64,000 bases of DNA from an uncultured Bacteroidales bacterium (GCA_947165255.1 CAMUZR010000002.1:124001-188000), one strand, 5' to 3'; positions 1 through 7,760 are shown, counted from the stretch's first letter. Numbers and translations: made by a program. The notes: generated by a model from the letters alone, not told the origin.

Positions 1-10
1 CGGAAACGAA

Positions 11-37
11 GAAAGGCCCCCGGATGGAGGGCCTTTC
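11..37 (-). terminator. Hairpin terminator after the DUF1015 remnant
   Basis: A 9-bp stem (GAAAGGCCC with GGGCCTTTC) closes a short loop and is followed on the minus strand by a T-rich stretch. It lies just past the stop codon of the leftward DUF1015 remnant, where the original gene would have needed a terminator. Confidence 0.6.
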
Positions 38-62
38 TCTCTATTGTGTAGTTAGTTACAGA

Positions 63-257
63 CTAGCAGAGCTCGTGGATTACGAGACCGGAACGCAGCT
101 TGGGCTCAAACCAAGTGGTCTTGGGGGGCATGATGTTGCCGGTGTCGGCAATGTCGATAATCTGTTTCATGCTGACGGGATAGAGGGCGAAGGCGACCTT
201 CATTTCGCCGTTGTCCACGCGACGTTTCAGCTCGCCGATGCCACGGATGCCACCGCC
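63..257 (-). pseudogene. Duplicated 3' end of a DUF1015 gene
   Basis: The last 60 or so codons of a DUF1015 protein, nearly identical in DNA to the 3' end of the intact gene at 4838-6103. Both copies end in the same residues, LVIHELC, with different stop codons (TAG here, TAA there). Similarity stops abruptly near 257, where the frame runs into unrelated sequence; the upstream 350 codons are absent. What is seen is a truncated copy with its own downstream hairpin. I infer a duplication followed by deletion. It has no credible start codon or promoter and is probably not expressed as a functional protein. Confidence 0.8.
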
Positions 258-560
258 TACGACTGGCTTTGGAGCGGCCTGCTCAACAATGTCCACATCC
301 ATGAGGGCGATTTTTCACAAGTGGAGCGCATCACTCACACCGGTGCCCTGCTGATAGGTACCTATGACAACTTTACCGATGGCGATCCTGTCGGTTTCCT
401 TACGCTTATCAATAGTCACATGCCCACTGCTGACCGTAACAAACTTATCTTCATAGAGCATACCGGCCACACCTATCAGATGAAGCAGCAAGAACTGGCC
501 GACCAAATTCTGCTCCTTCTCCGCTTCTGGTTGCCTGCCCCCTTGCTATCTACTCGCTAA
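256..560 (+). pseudogene. C-terminal remnant of an alpha/beta-hydrolase
   Basis: The plus-strand frame from about 256 reads like the last 100 residues of an alpha/beta-hydrolase. A strand-like LLIGTYDNFTDGDP segment is placed where these enzymes carry the catalytic acid, and IEHTGHTYQ holds a likely catalytic His, followed by a final amphipathic helix. The N-terminal core with the nucleophile elbow is missing. The frame stays open leftward only because it crosses the antisense DUF1015 remnant, so the apparent 178-codon ORF is not a real protein. Assignment rests on pattern recognition alone and is moderate. Confidence 0.5.
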
Positions 561-678
561 AAAATGTGTCGGAAATGGTTTGGAGACGAGAGGGGAGAGG
601 GTACGGAACGACCGAAATAGAGCCTTACCGTGACAATTATCGCCATGGCACTATTTGTTTATAATACCCAAATGAATT

Positions 679-686
679 ATCTTTGC
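679..686 (+). promoter_or_regulatory. Bacteroidales -7 box
   Basis: TATCTTTG matches the Bacteroidetes -7 consensus TAnnTTTG and lies 16 nt before the ATG at 703. It would drive the chimeric flavoenzyme ORF. Confidence 0.7.
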
Positions 687-702
687 AAAAAGAATTGAGA
701 CT

Positions 703-1296
703 ATGCACAACGCAAATAAAACACTGTTTGATAGGGCCATACTGCGCCACACTACTCTGCGCAACCGCCTCTGGCGCTCTGCCACATGGCTGGGTTTGGC
801 CGACATGGACAGCAGGGTGACTACTCCCATTGTCGAGACCTATCGTTCTTTGGCCGCCGGTGGGGTGGGACTCATTGTCACGGGACTCACATCCATTGCG
901 TCGAATGATGCCAGCATTGGGGGCGAATGCAAATTCTATGACGACAGTTTCATTGAAGGGCATTGCCTACTCACAGAGGTTGTCCATCGCCAAGGGTGTC
1001 CCATACTGCTGCAGACGGCCATGATTTTCACTATGAACATCCCTGAGCAGGCCATGCCCGAGTGGCAGTACCCCACGCTGTTGGGTACCTGTGCCAAACA
1101 ATTGGAAGAAAACTTTGGCCACAGCGAGACCCTCTACGCCTGCAACACCTATCAGTTTGCCGACTACTCACGCTATGCTGTCAGCGTTTTCAATGAGGAG
1201 GAGAAGCGTCGTCATCGTGACGAACATTTCCCCAAAGATTTGGAGAACGCTTTTGCCCTTGGACAACGACTAGTGAAACAAGCGGCCGCGAACTGA
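703..1296 (+). pseudogene. Chimeric ORF: Old Yellow Enzyme N-terminus joined to a flavodoxin-family C-terminus
   Basis: An intact 197-codon frame with its own promoter but made of two families. Residues 1 to about 107 match the start of NADH:flavin oxidoreductase/Old Yellow Enzyme TIM barrels (NRLWRSATW FMN-site strand, YRSLAAGGVGLIVTG). From about residue 108 it matches the C-terminal half of NAD(P)H-dependent FMN reductase/flavodoxin-like proteins (IFTMNIPE, then LYACNTYQFADYS and a FPKDLENAF helix). Neither fold is complete: the barrel lacks most strands and the flavodoxin lacks its FMN phosphate loop. I infer an in-frame deletion fusing two neighbouring redox genes. The product is unlikely to be a working enzyme. 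Confidence 0.7.
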
Positions 1297-1299
1297 TTG

Positions 1300-1657
1300 T
1301 CAACTATTGTTTGGGTCTAATCCCGCTTGGTAGGCAGCCCATCCGGCGGGAGTCATCATCCCCTGCGCATCGAGTTGGCAGACCCGTTGGCGGTTCAGCT
1401 CTGTCCAGTGGCTGCCTTTGCGGCGCGGCGAGAGCCGCTGGGCCAACCGCCCGTCGGGCAACCGCTTGAGCGTGGAGTCTATCCAGCCAAAGCAGAGCGC
1501 CTCCTCCACCACCTCATGGTAGGGGAGGCTCTTGCCTTTTGGGATCACGAGAACGATAAGTCGCTACCCAGCAGTGGGTGGCCACGGTGTGGTGTGCCTG
1601 CAGCCATTGGCGCAGGTCCTCGCGTTTTTCGTATTCCAAAAGATTGTCTATCTCCAT
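1300..1657 (-). pseudogene. YdeI-family gene, frameshifted and truncated
   Basis: The start at 1657 opens with MEIDNLLEYEKREDLRQWL, the usual N-terminus of YdeI/OmpD-associated ('bacteriocin-protection') proteins. About 36 codons later, near 1548-1555, the family signature continues in another frame (IPKGKSLPYHEVVEEALCFG and WIDSTLKRLPDGRLAQRLSP). A single-base indel therefore separates the halves. The C-terminus stops at about 120 codons in all, against about 190 for the family. A TATCTTTG promoter precedes it. The role of the family is poorly defined; here the gene is broken twice. Confidence 0.75.
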
Positions 1658-1689
1658 TATCGGCAGGATTCTATGTCAAAAACATGCTG

Positions 1690-1697
1690 CAAAGATA
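1690..1697 (-). promoter_or_regulatory. -7 box of the YdeI-like pseudogene
   Basis: Reads TATCTTTG on the minus strand, 33 bp before the start codon at 1657. It stands back to back with the rightward box at 1749-1756, so both promoters share about 50 bp of control DNA. Confidence 0.65.
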
Positions 1698-1748
1698 CAA
1701 CTTTTTGCTGATACTTGTTCTTTTTTTATTTATATGAGAAAAAAGTCG

Positions 1749-1756
1749 TATCTTTG
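1749..1756 (+). promoter_or_regulatory. -7 box for leader RNA A
   Basis: TATCTTTG followed by CAATCGG. Transcription should start near 1761-1764, which puts the whole structured leader and the gene at 2019 on one transcript with a 5' untranslated region of about 255 nt. Confidence 0.75.
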
Positions 1757-1760
1757 CAAT

Positions 1761-1967
1761 CGGTTTTGAGCGAAATGCTCATGCCGAAAGTTTTTTATTA
1801 ATAGAAGCGTTATGCTTCCTTGTACTTGAGAACGTCGGAACTTTTCAAGTGTGATATTCAAGGTTGTATAGCGGCTTCACGCTTATAGCGTGGGCTGTTA
1901 CTACATTTGAATATCAGGTTTCCGACGACCTTCAAGTACAATGTGAGACATACAGACCCACGCTTCT
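1761..1967 (+). ncRNA. Structured leader RNA, copy A
   Basis: A long leader that folds like the one at 7834-8021. Seen in order: small hairpin 1768-1780; hairpin H1 1804-1818 (GAAGC/GCTTC); long hairpin with P1a 1820-1829/1932-1941 (10 bp), internal loop GAA (1830-1832) against ACCT (1928-1931), P1b 1833-1840/1920-1927 (8 bp), P2 1853-1861/1907-1915 (9 bp) and apical hairpin 1878-1882/1888-1892. The core TAGCGTGGGCTGTT is at 1886-1899, CTACATT at 1901-1907, and a 3' box CCACGCTT at 1958-1965. The 3' box can pair with the 5' AGAAGCGT (1803-1810) or with the core AGCGTGGG (1887-1894). The gene starts 54 nt after the box. I infer a cis-regulatory RNA; I cannot match it to a named family. Confidence 0.7.
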
Positions 1968-2018
1968 TTTGTATAATGCTGTTGAGGGTCGGACGGTATA
2001 GATGTTGTTCATTTAATA

Positions 2019-2900
2019 ATGAAAAAATGGTTTTTATTAGGAATGCTGTGCCTTATGTCACTGACAATGCAGGCACAAAAACGTTGTGTCGTGCTAGACT
2101 TCCAATTAGGAACAAACGTTACAGAGGAAGAGTCGGATGCTATTTCCTATTGTTTCCGTTCGAACTTCCAGCCCAATGGCTACACGAAATTAGAGCAGCC
2201 GTTGGTAACAAGAACTATCCGGGACTTCGGCTATTCCCGTACCGACATGACCCGACAACAGATTGTCAAGGTGGGCCGTGAACTGGAATCTAACATTATC
2301 GTTGTGGGCACCCTGAACAAATTCATGGACGAGTACAGCGTGGATATACTCGTAATAGATGTGGCAAAGGGTACCACCACGGTCAACGATAACGCTACCT
2401 TCCAGAAAGCCGACTATCGTGACGAAATGGAGAAGACTGCCAAAAGGCTTGCATCGAAACTACGCAGAGGTACGGTCTCTACTTCGAGTGCCGAAGTCAG
2501 TTTGGGTTATACCGACTTGGGGTTGCCGAGCGGGACAAAATGGAAAAACTTTAATGCTACGGGATTCTACACCTATGACGAAGCTGTTTCCCAGTTTGGC
2601 AACCGTATACCGACAAAGGAGCAATGGGAAGAACTAAAAGCCGAGTGCCAGTGGTCGTGGAACGGAAGTGGATATAAGGTCACGGGTCCCAACGGCAATT
2701 CCATCGTGTTGCCCGTCACGGGCATCCGCGATTGTGACGGAAATATCAGCTACCCTCAGGGATTCGGCTACTATTGGTCGTCTACTCCCTATGAGTCAAA
2801 CGAAGATGAAGCTTGGCGTCTCATCTTCTATCACGATGGAGTGTTCTGTAACCTCCCCAGCCGTTGCGCTGGTCAATCCGTCCGGCTTGTCCAAGATTAA
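2019..2900 (+). CDS. Secreted protein: TolB/CsgG-like domain plus FGE/lectin-like C-terminal domain
   Basis: 293 residues. A signal peptide (MKKWFLLGMLCLMSLTMQAQ) is followed by a domain of about 110 residues with a VVLDF strand, then IVKVGRELESNIIVVGTLNK and a VDILVIDVAKGT strand, the layout of TolB-N/CsgG-like nucleoside-binding-type folds. From about residue 165 comes a 'Fibrobacter succinogenes major paralogous'/DUF1566-like module (TDLGLPSGTKW, IPTKEQWEEL, YYWSSTPY, SVRLVQD ending), a C-type-lectin/FGE-related fold common in Bacteroidetes exported proteins. Start chosen at the ATG opening the signal peptide, 54 nt after the leader RNA's 3' box. Likely periplasmic or surface; function unknown. 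No T9SS tail or lipobox is present. Confidence 0.8.
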   Translation: MKKWFLLGMLCLMSLTMQAQKRCVVLDFQLGTNVTEEESDAISYCFRSNFQPNGYTKLEQPLVTRTIRDFGYSRTDMTRQQIVKVGRELESNIIVVGTLNKFMDEYSVDILVIDVAKGTTTVNDNATFQKADYRDEMEKTAKRLASKLRRGTVSTSSAEVSLGYTDLGLPSGTKWKNFNATGFYTYDEAVSQFGNRIPTKEQWEELKAECQWSWNGSGYKVTGPNGNSIVLPVTGIRDCDGNISYPQGFGYYWSSTPYESNEDEAWRLIFYHDGVFCNLPSRCAGQSVRLVQD

Positions 2901-3050
2901 TGATTGCGCGCGCAAGAGAGCAATTGTAGGACATACACAATACTTTGTTATCTCATCATTAACGGATATATGACCTAAACGAAAAGTCATCGCTGTTGGG
3001 AGAATTTGAGAAATACGATGTGAAAAACATGTCTAATGAAAAAAAATGCG

Positions 3051-3058
3051 TATTTTTG
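3051..3058 (+). promoter_or_regulatory. -7 box of the DUF4143 ATPase gene
   Basis: TATTTTTG, 19 nt before the ATG at 3078. This promoter and the first codons of the gene are duplicated at 4408-4463. Confidence 0.7.
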
Positions 3059-3077
3059 CAAAAATTTTCAGTAGGAT

Positions 3078-4334
3078 ATGTACGAGGTTTCAAGGACAGA
3101 CTATATCGATTGGCTGGATCGTAAGCAAGGTAATGGTTTGATAAAGATTGTCACAGGTGTTCGCCGTTGTGGCAAATCATATCTGCTTTTTACACTTTTT
3201 CGCAGACATCTGTTGGAGAAAGGTGTGCAGGATGACCACATTGTGGCATTGGCATTGGATGATTATGACAATAGGCAGTATCTTGATGCTGATGAGTTGT
3301 ACAAATATGTTCGTTCCAAGGTGAATGATGGTGAGCACTATTATATTCTGTTGGATGAAATACAACTTGTAAAAGGTTTCGAGGCCGTACTGAATGGTTT
3401 TCTTCACTGGAAGAATGTTGATGTGTATGTGACGGGGAGCAATTCGCGCTTTTTGTCGTCGGACATTGTTACGGAGTTCAGGGGGCGTGGAGATGAGATA
3501 AGGGTGTATCCGTTTAGTTTTGCGGAGGTGTATAGTATATATGAAGGGGAGAAGCAACGTGTTTGGCCAGCCTATTGTCGTTATGGCGGGATGCCTCTTG
3601 TATGGTCGTCTGAAAGAAATGACGACAGGGAACAGTATTTAAAGAATCTGTTTGAACAGGTTTATTTGGCAGACATCATAGGACGTTATGACCTGCGTGG
3701 GAAGACGGAAATCGGTGATTTGGTCAACATCCTTGCTTCGTCGGTGGGTTCGTTGACAAATCCACTGCGACTGACCAACACATTCAAATCTGAATTGGGC
3801 AAGGTTATATCACAAAACACGGTGAATGCATATATCGAGTATCTTGTGGATTCATTTCTTGTTTCACGAGCCAACCGTTATGATGTGAAAGGCTTGAAAT
3901 ACATTTCGTCACCCTTGAAATATTACTTTACTGATATCGGACTACGCAATGCCCGGATTAATTTCAGGCAACAAGATGAATCTCATATTATGGAGAACAT
4001 TATCTACAATGAACTTCTACGCCGTAGGTATAGTGTGGATGTGGGTAGTGTGACAACAAATGCAAAAAACGCTGAAGGGAAAATGGTTCGCAAAAATCTT
4101 GAAGTGGATTTTATCGCTAATAAAGGGGATAAGCGCTATTATATTCAGTCGGCTCTTGAACTATCTACAGAGGAGAAATGGAGACAAGAAGAGCAGTCCT
4201 TGCTTTCCATCTCTGATTCCTTCAAGAAAATAGTAATACAACGTCAGATGGTTGCGCCGTGGTACAACAATCACGGGATTCTGTGTATCAGTGTGGAAGA
4301 CTTCCTGTTGAATCAGGATAGTTTAGATTGGTAA
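3078..4334 (+). CDS. AAA-type ATPase with DUF4143 C-terminal domain
   Basis: 418 residues. Walker A GVRRCGKS at 27-34 and Walker B YYILLDE at about 88-94, then the sensor-like VTGSNSRFLS that is typical of this family. The C-terminal part (from about residue 200) carries the DUF4143 helical region and an endonuclease-like end (NLEVDFIAN, YYIQSALE). These proteins are abundant and variable in gut and oral Bacteroidetes and are often gained and lost; their substrate is not established. The gene has its own promoter and no obvious operon partner. It sits in a decayed zone, and a second copy of its 5' end remains downstream. Confidence 0.9.
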   Translation: MYEVSRTDYIDWLDRKQGNGLIKIVTGVRRCGKSYLLFTLFRRHLLEKGVQDDHIVALALDDYDNRQYLDADELYKYVRSKVNDGEHYYILLDEIQLVKGFEAVLNGFLHWKNVDVYVTGSNSRFLSSDIVTEFRGRGDEIRVYPFSFAEVYSIYEGEKQRVWPAYCRYGGMPLVWSSERNDDREQYLKNLFEQVYLADIIGRYDLRGKTEIGDLVNILASSVGSLTNPLRLTNTFKSELGKVISQNTVNAYIEYLVDSFLVSRANRYDVKGLKYISSPLKYYFTDIGLRNARINFRQQDESHIMENIIYNELLRRRYSVDVGSVTTNAKNAEGKMVRKNLEVDFIANKGDKRYYIQSALELSTEEKWRQEEQSLLSISDSFKKIVIQRQMVAPWYNNHGILCISVEDFLLNQDSLDW

Positions 4335-4407
4335 TAATCTATAAAGAACGCGCAAGAAGCCATCGTAGTTGGCTGTTTTTGGTGAATCCGATGCAAGATG
4401 CCTATCT

Positions 4408-4463
4408 ATTGAAAAAAAATGCGTATTGTTGCAAAACTTTTCAGTAGAATATGTACGAGGTAT
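4408..4463 (+). pseudogene. Remnant of a second DUF4143 ATPase gene (promoter and first codons)
   Basis: About 56 bp that closely match 3035-3090: the A-run, GCGTATTGTTGCA in place of GCGTATTTTTGCA, TTTTCAGTAG, then ATGTACGAGGT. The copy encodes MYEVSECILWCLVK and then stops. Similarity ends about 10 bp after the start codon. I infer a former tandem paralogue or a duplication from which almost all coding sequence was lost. Confidence 0.7.
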
Positions 4464-4517
4464 CAGAATGCATTCTCTGGTGCTTAGTAAAGTAGTCCAA
4501 ACATTCCTTACGATGAA

Positions 4518-4799
4518 TCAGAGTGATATGGCTTCTGTTGACGGGTATTCAATAGAGACAATACCCGTTTGGAGGTGGATAACAGAAACTGAAAAGCTGT
4601 GATTCGAAAGTCCCCCTTTATTGTATGTCTTGTGAATGGGACATGGTCGGTGGCTTTCGGTGCCGGCTGTATGGAAGGCCAGGTTGCCGTTGATGGCGAA
4701 GGGTTGCAGGTATTGGTCGCCTTCGAGGGTAACGAGGCTAAAGTTGTCATGGAAGGTGTTGTCCCATGAAATGTTCTGGTTGATATAAAGAACGGGGTG
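4518..4799 (-). pseudogene. Possible coding remnant without a start
   Basis: A minus-strand frame stays open for about 94 codons between TAG (4800-4802) and TGA (4518-4520). It contains protein-like stretches such as NISWDNTFHDNFSLVTLEGD and LQPFAINGNLAFHTAG, but no ATG, GTG or TTG near its beginning, no promoter, and it abuts a terminator. The composition suggests the tail of a lost gene, but a chance frame is also possible. The rest of 4335-4837 (503 bp) holds only the ATPase remnant and the terminator. Confidence 0.25.
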
Positions 4800-4826
4800 C
4801 TACAGCCGTTGTAGCACCCCGTTTTT
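4791..4826. terminator. Terminator downstream of the DUF1015 gene
   Basis: A near-perfect stem (ACGGGGTGCTAC with TGTAGCACCCCGT) around a 6-nt loop, with T-rich flanks on both strands. It lies 11 bp past the stop of the leftward DUF1015 gene. Confidence 0.8.
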
Positions 4827-4837
4827 AATAATTACTG

Positions 4838-6103
4838 TTAGCAGAGTTCGTGAATCACGAGGCCGGAACGCAGCTTGGGCTCAAACCAAGTGGTCTTGGG
4901 GGGCATGATGTTGCCGGTGTCGGCAATGTCGATAATCTGTTTCATGCTGACGGGATAGAGGGCGAAGGCGACCTTCATTTCGCCGTTGTCCACACGACGT
5001 TTCATTTCGCCGAGGCCACGGATGCCGCCGACGAAGTCGATGCGTTTGTCGGTGCGGAGGTCTTTGATGCCGAGCACCTTGTCGAGGACGAGGTTGCTGA
5101 GGATGGTGACGTCGAGCACACCGATGGGGTCATTGTCGTTGTAGGTGCCGGGCTTGGCAGTCATTTTGTACCAGTGGCCGTCGAGGTACATGCTGTGTTC
5201 GTGCAGTTTGGTGGGTTTGTAGATTTCGGTGCCCATGTCCTGCAGGTCGTAGTTCTCGCCTACGGCGGCGATGAACTGCTCTTTGCTAAGGCCGTTGAGG
5301 TCCTTCACCACGCGGTTGTAGTCGATGACGTTCAGCTGGTTATCGGGGAAGATGACGGTCATGAAGTAGTTGTACTCCTCTTTGCCGGTGTGACGGGGGT
5401 TCTGCTCTTTCTTCTCCTGTCCCACAAGGGCGGCGGCAGCACTGCGGTGATGGCCGTCGGCAATGTACATGGCGGGAACTTTCTTGTCGAAGAGCTCGAC
5501 CAGTTCGTCAATCAGTTTGCGGTCGTCAATGACCCAGAAACGATGGCCGAAGCCGTCTTCCTTGGCAATGAAGTCGTAGATGGGCTTCTTGGCGGTGACG
5601 CTGGCTACGATTTCGTCGATGCGGGCCACGGCGGGATAGGCGAAGAAAACGGGCTCGACGTTGGCGTTGGTGATGCGGACGTGCTTCATGCGGTCCTCTT
5701 CCTTGTCCTTGCGGGTCAGCTCATGTTTCTTGATGACCTTGTTCACATAGTCCTCGCTATAGGCGCAGGCCACGATGCCGTACTGCCATTTGGCGTTGGC
5801 ATCCTTGGGGTTCATGCTCTGGGCATAGATGTAGAGTTTCTCCTCTTCGTCCTTGACCAGCCAGCCGAGGTCCTTGAACATGTTGTAGTTCTTTACCACC
5901 TGAAGATACACTTCGGGCGAGTGCTCGTCGGTGCCTTTAGGAAGATCGATTTCGGCCTTGGTGACGTGGAGCAGGCTGTAGGGGTTGCCCTCGCACTCAA
6001 CGCGAGCCTCTTCGGAGTTAAGAACGTCGTAAGGACGTGAAGCCAGTTTCTCGACGATGTCGACGGGCGGGCGGAAGCCCTTGAAAGGTTTGATGATTGA
6101 CAT
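4838..6103 (-). CDS. DUF1015 family protein
   Basis: 421 residues, the full length of the family. Recognisable features are the FRPP segment and SRPYDVLNSEEA near the N-terminus, a central YIADGHHRSAAA motif (about residue 215), and a C-terminal KVAFALYPVSMKQIIDIADT. DUF1015 proteins are conserved in many anaerobes, often near serine or phosphoglycerate metabolism genes, but the biochemical role is not established. It appears to be a single-gene unit: a strong terminator follows, and the Mrr gene upstream on the same strand ends 37 bp before its start. The window start carries a truncated copy of its 3' end. Confidence 0.9.
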   Translation of the reverse strand: MSIIKPFKGFRPPVDIVEKLASRPYDVLNSEEARVECEGNPYSLLHVTKAEIDLPKGTDEHSPEVYLQVVKNYNMFKDLGWLVKDEEEKLYIYAQSMNPKDANAKWQYGIVACAYSEDYVNKVIKKHELTRKDKEEDRMKHVRITNANVEPVFFAYPAVARIDEIVASVTAKKPIYDFIAKEDGFGHRFWVIDDRKLIDELVELFDKKVPAMYIADGHHRSAAAALVGQEKKEQNPRHTGKEEYNYFMTVIFPDNQLNVIDYNRVVKDLNGLSKEQFIAAVGENYDLQDMGTEIYKPTKLHEHSMYLDGHWYKMTAKPGTYNDNDPIGVLDVTILSNLVLDKVLGIKDLRTDKRIDFVGGIRGLGEMKRRVDNGEMKVAFALYPVSMKQIIDIADTGNIMPPKTTWFEPKLRSGLVIHELC

Positions 6104-6140
6104 AGTTCTAATTTTTATTGTTTATGTTTATTGTTTATTA

Positions 6141-7046
6141 TTAATTCTCCTCAAAATAATCCGAGTCAATACGTTTGACTTCATAAGTTTTCTTTACGGT
6201 TACTCCAAGGTTGAATTCTATCATGTACTCTGCAAGTCTTATTCCGTCTATGAATACAACAGATACATCGCTTGGCAAGTGGGTTAGGGAATCTGTTGCC
6301 TCCTTTGAAAAAGATGATGTTGTGATAAAGACACCTTTCTTGGAACTCTTTGACATAAGAGTCCCAATAAAACTAGTTACGTCTTTTCGACCAACAGTCC
6401 CATTATTCCATCGTTTGGCTTGAAGATACACTTTGTTCAAACCTAATTTGTCCTCAGTAATAATGCCATCAATGCCCTCATCCTTAGTATAGCGTGTGAC
6501 CTCTGTGAAACCATTTTGACCAAAGCCCATTTTCCTGAGAAGGTCAACAACCAATTGCTCAAAAAATTGGGGAGATTGGCTCTTTACTAATTCTAATAGT
6601 TCCGATACCAACGAGGAGTTGATTTCATTTACGGCAATCTCAATAGCTTCAGATGGAGTAGCATTATTTGGTTGATTTGGTTTATCCCCAATAACATCTT
6701 TCCTTGATTCTCTTTGTTGGAAATCTACAAATGATTTGTATTTAGTAAGAAACTCTTTAGTTATTTCATCGCCAGAAAGGTATACTTTTCTACCTTCTTC
6801 TGTGATTTTATAGTGACCTCTGGATACTCTCTCTATTAAGCCCGCTTGATACAAATAGGTTACAGCCCAACTAGTACGGTCATTTACTTGTGTTTTCTTC
6901 TGACTTTTAATCATCTCGGCACAATCTTCTTCTGTTAGATGGAAATCAGCAATGGCTTGCTTTATAAATTGCTGCAAACCGACTGTTTTTCCATCAATTA
7001 ATGAATGGAGGATGGGTCTTGCAAAGTCTAAAAAGAAAGGTACCAT
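6141..7046 (-). CDS. mrr: Mrr-type restriction endonuclease
   Basis: 301 residues. The N-terminal 95 residues form an Mrr_N-like winged helix (LIERVSRGHYKITEEGRKV). A linker rich in Pro and Asn follows. The C-terminal half is a PD-(D/E)XK Mrr_cat domain: FFEQLVVDLLRKMGF, then the active-site residues D193 (EGIDGII) and Q209/K211 (LQAKRW). Mrr enzymes cut methylated foreign DNA (type IV restriction). The gene is visibly more AT-rich than its neighbours and sits next to higBA, so it fits a small acquired defence patch. No partner methylase is seen, as expected for type IV. Confidence 0.88.
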   Translation of the reverse strand: MVPFFLDFARPILHSLIDGKTVGLQQFIKQAIADFHLTEEDCAEMIKSQKKTQVNDRTSWAVTYLYQAGLIERVSRGHYKITEEGRKVYLSGDEITKEFLTKYKSFVDFQQRESRKDVIGDKPNQPNNATPSEAIEIAVNEINSSLVSELLELVKSQSPQFFEQLVVDLLRKMGFGQNGFTEVTRYTKDEGIDGIITEDKLGLNKVYLQAKRWNNGTVGRKDVTSFIGTLMSKSSKKGVFITTSSFSKEATDSLTHLPSDVSVVFIDGIRLAEYMIEFNLGVTVKKTYEVKRIDSDYFEEN

Positions 7047-7066
7047 ATTATGATTTTAGTTGATTA

Positions 7067-7417
7067 TTACATCATGCAGCCCCAGCCGAACTTGCGGGAC
7101 AAGTCGCGGAGCAGGTTGCGGTCGCTAACGGGGATGGTAACGACCACGTTCTCGCACCGGGTGGCTTGTTCGGCGGTGTCATGGTCATATTGCGCCTGCA
7201 GGTTCATCCACATCACCTTGGGAATTCCCAGTGCTTTTTCAAGCGAGAGGGCAATCTCTTCCGTGACATTTCGGCGGGCGCGCACCAGCTCACTTACAGC
7301 AGTGGGTGTCAGACCAGAAAGGACTGCCAGTTGTTTCTGTGTCAGGCCCCGCTCGCGCATCTCATCACGAATCAACTCACCAGGATGAGTGACAATAAAT
7401 GGGGTTGTATTATTCAT
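7067..7417 (-). CDS. higA: HigA-type antitoxin, XRE family
   Basis: 116 residues. The HigA signature THPGELIRDEMRERGLTQKQ opens a helix-turn-helix (LAVLSGLTPTAVSELV, ARRNVTEEIALSLEKALG), followed by a C-terminal tail. It neutralises the HigB RNase and represses the operon from the promoter at 7761-7768. Its start overlaps the end of higB by 8 bp, so the two are translationally coupled in the toxin-first order typical of higBA. The Mrr gene begins 20 bp downstream, so read-through is possible. Confidence 0.9.
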   Translation of the reverse strand: MNNTTPFIVTHPGELIRDEMRERGLTQKQLAVLSGLTPTAVSELVRARRNVTEEIALSLEKALGIPKVMWMNLQAQYDHDTAEQATRCENVVVTIPVSDRNLLRDLSRKFGWGCMM

Positions 7418-7727
7418 AGTGCTTCGATATTTCTTCCAACAATGCGTTTACAATAATTCCATCTTCATTCGGAGTGCTATGGAAAAGAAGTCGGTACTGT
7501 GCGGTAATCCAGACTGCATCAACGCCTTTCAGTGTTCCGCTTTTCTTTTCATAATGAAGAGAACCCACTGTGAACAAATCTTCAATGCGGCTTGCAGCCT
7601 TAATGTAATTCACAACCTTCACATATCGCTTTACCACATTCATCGGAAGACGGCAATACTTCCTTGCCGTTGTCTTTCCCGTCAGAAACAACTCCTCCAA
7701 TGCTTTATCTTCGAATGTGACGTTCAT
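7410..7727 (-). CDS. higB: HigB-type toxin (RelE superfamily)
   Basis: 105 residues starting at MNVTFEDKALEELF. The frame is open 12 codons further upstream, but the internal ATG fits the family length and leaves about 30 nt from the promoter. Family features are the N-terminal helix, KTTARKYCRLP, and the C-terminal AQYRLLFHSTPNEDG strand. HigB cleaves mRNA on the ribosome. The gene precedes higA in a two-gene operon. Slightly divergent from E. coli HigB, but placement next to a HigA-type antitoxin makes the call firm. Confidence 0.85.
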   Translation of the reverse strand: MNVTFEDKALEELFLTGKTTARKYCRLPMNVVKRYVKVVNYIKAASRIEDLFTVGSLHYEKKSGTLKGVDAVWITAQYRLLFHSTPNEDGIIVNALLEEISKHYE

Positions 7728-7760
7728 GATTTCAAGTATTTCATGCCCAATATGCGTTTG

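Noticed and set aside
1761..1967. Retron msr/msd or CRISPR tracr-like RNA as the identity of the leader RNA
   Set aside because: No reverse transcriptase, Cas gene or repeat array is near either copy, and both lie in sense orientation just upstream of genes.
2019..2900. Diversity-generating retroelement target (lectin-like C-terminus at 2019 and 47936)
   Set aside because: No reverse transcriptase, no template repeat and no adenine-biased variable repeat was found in the window.
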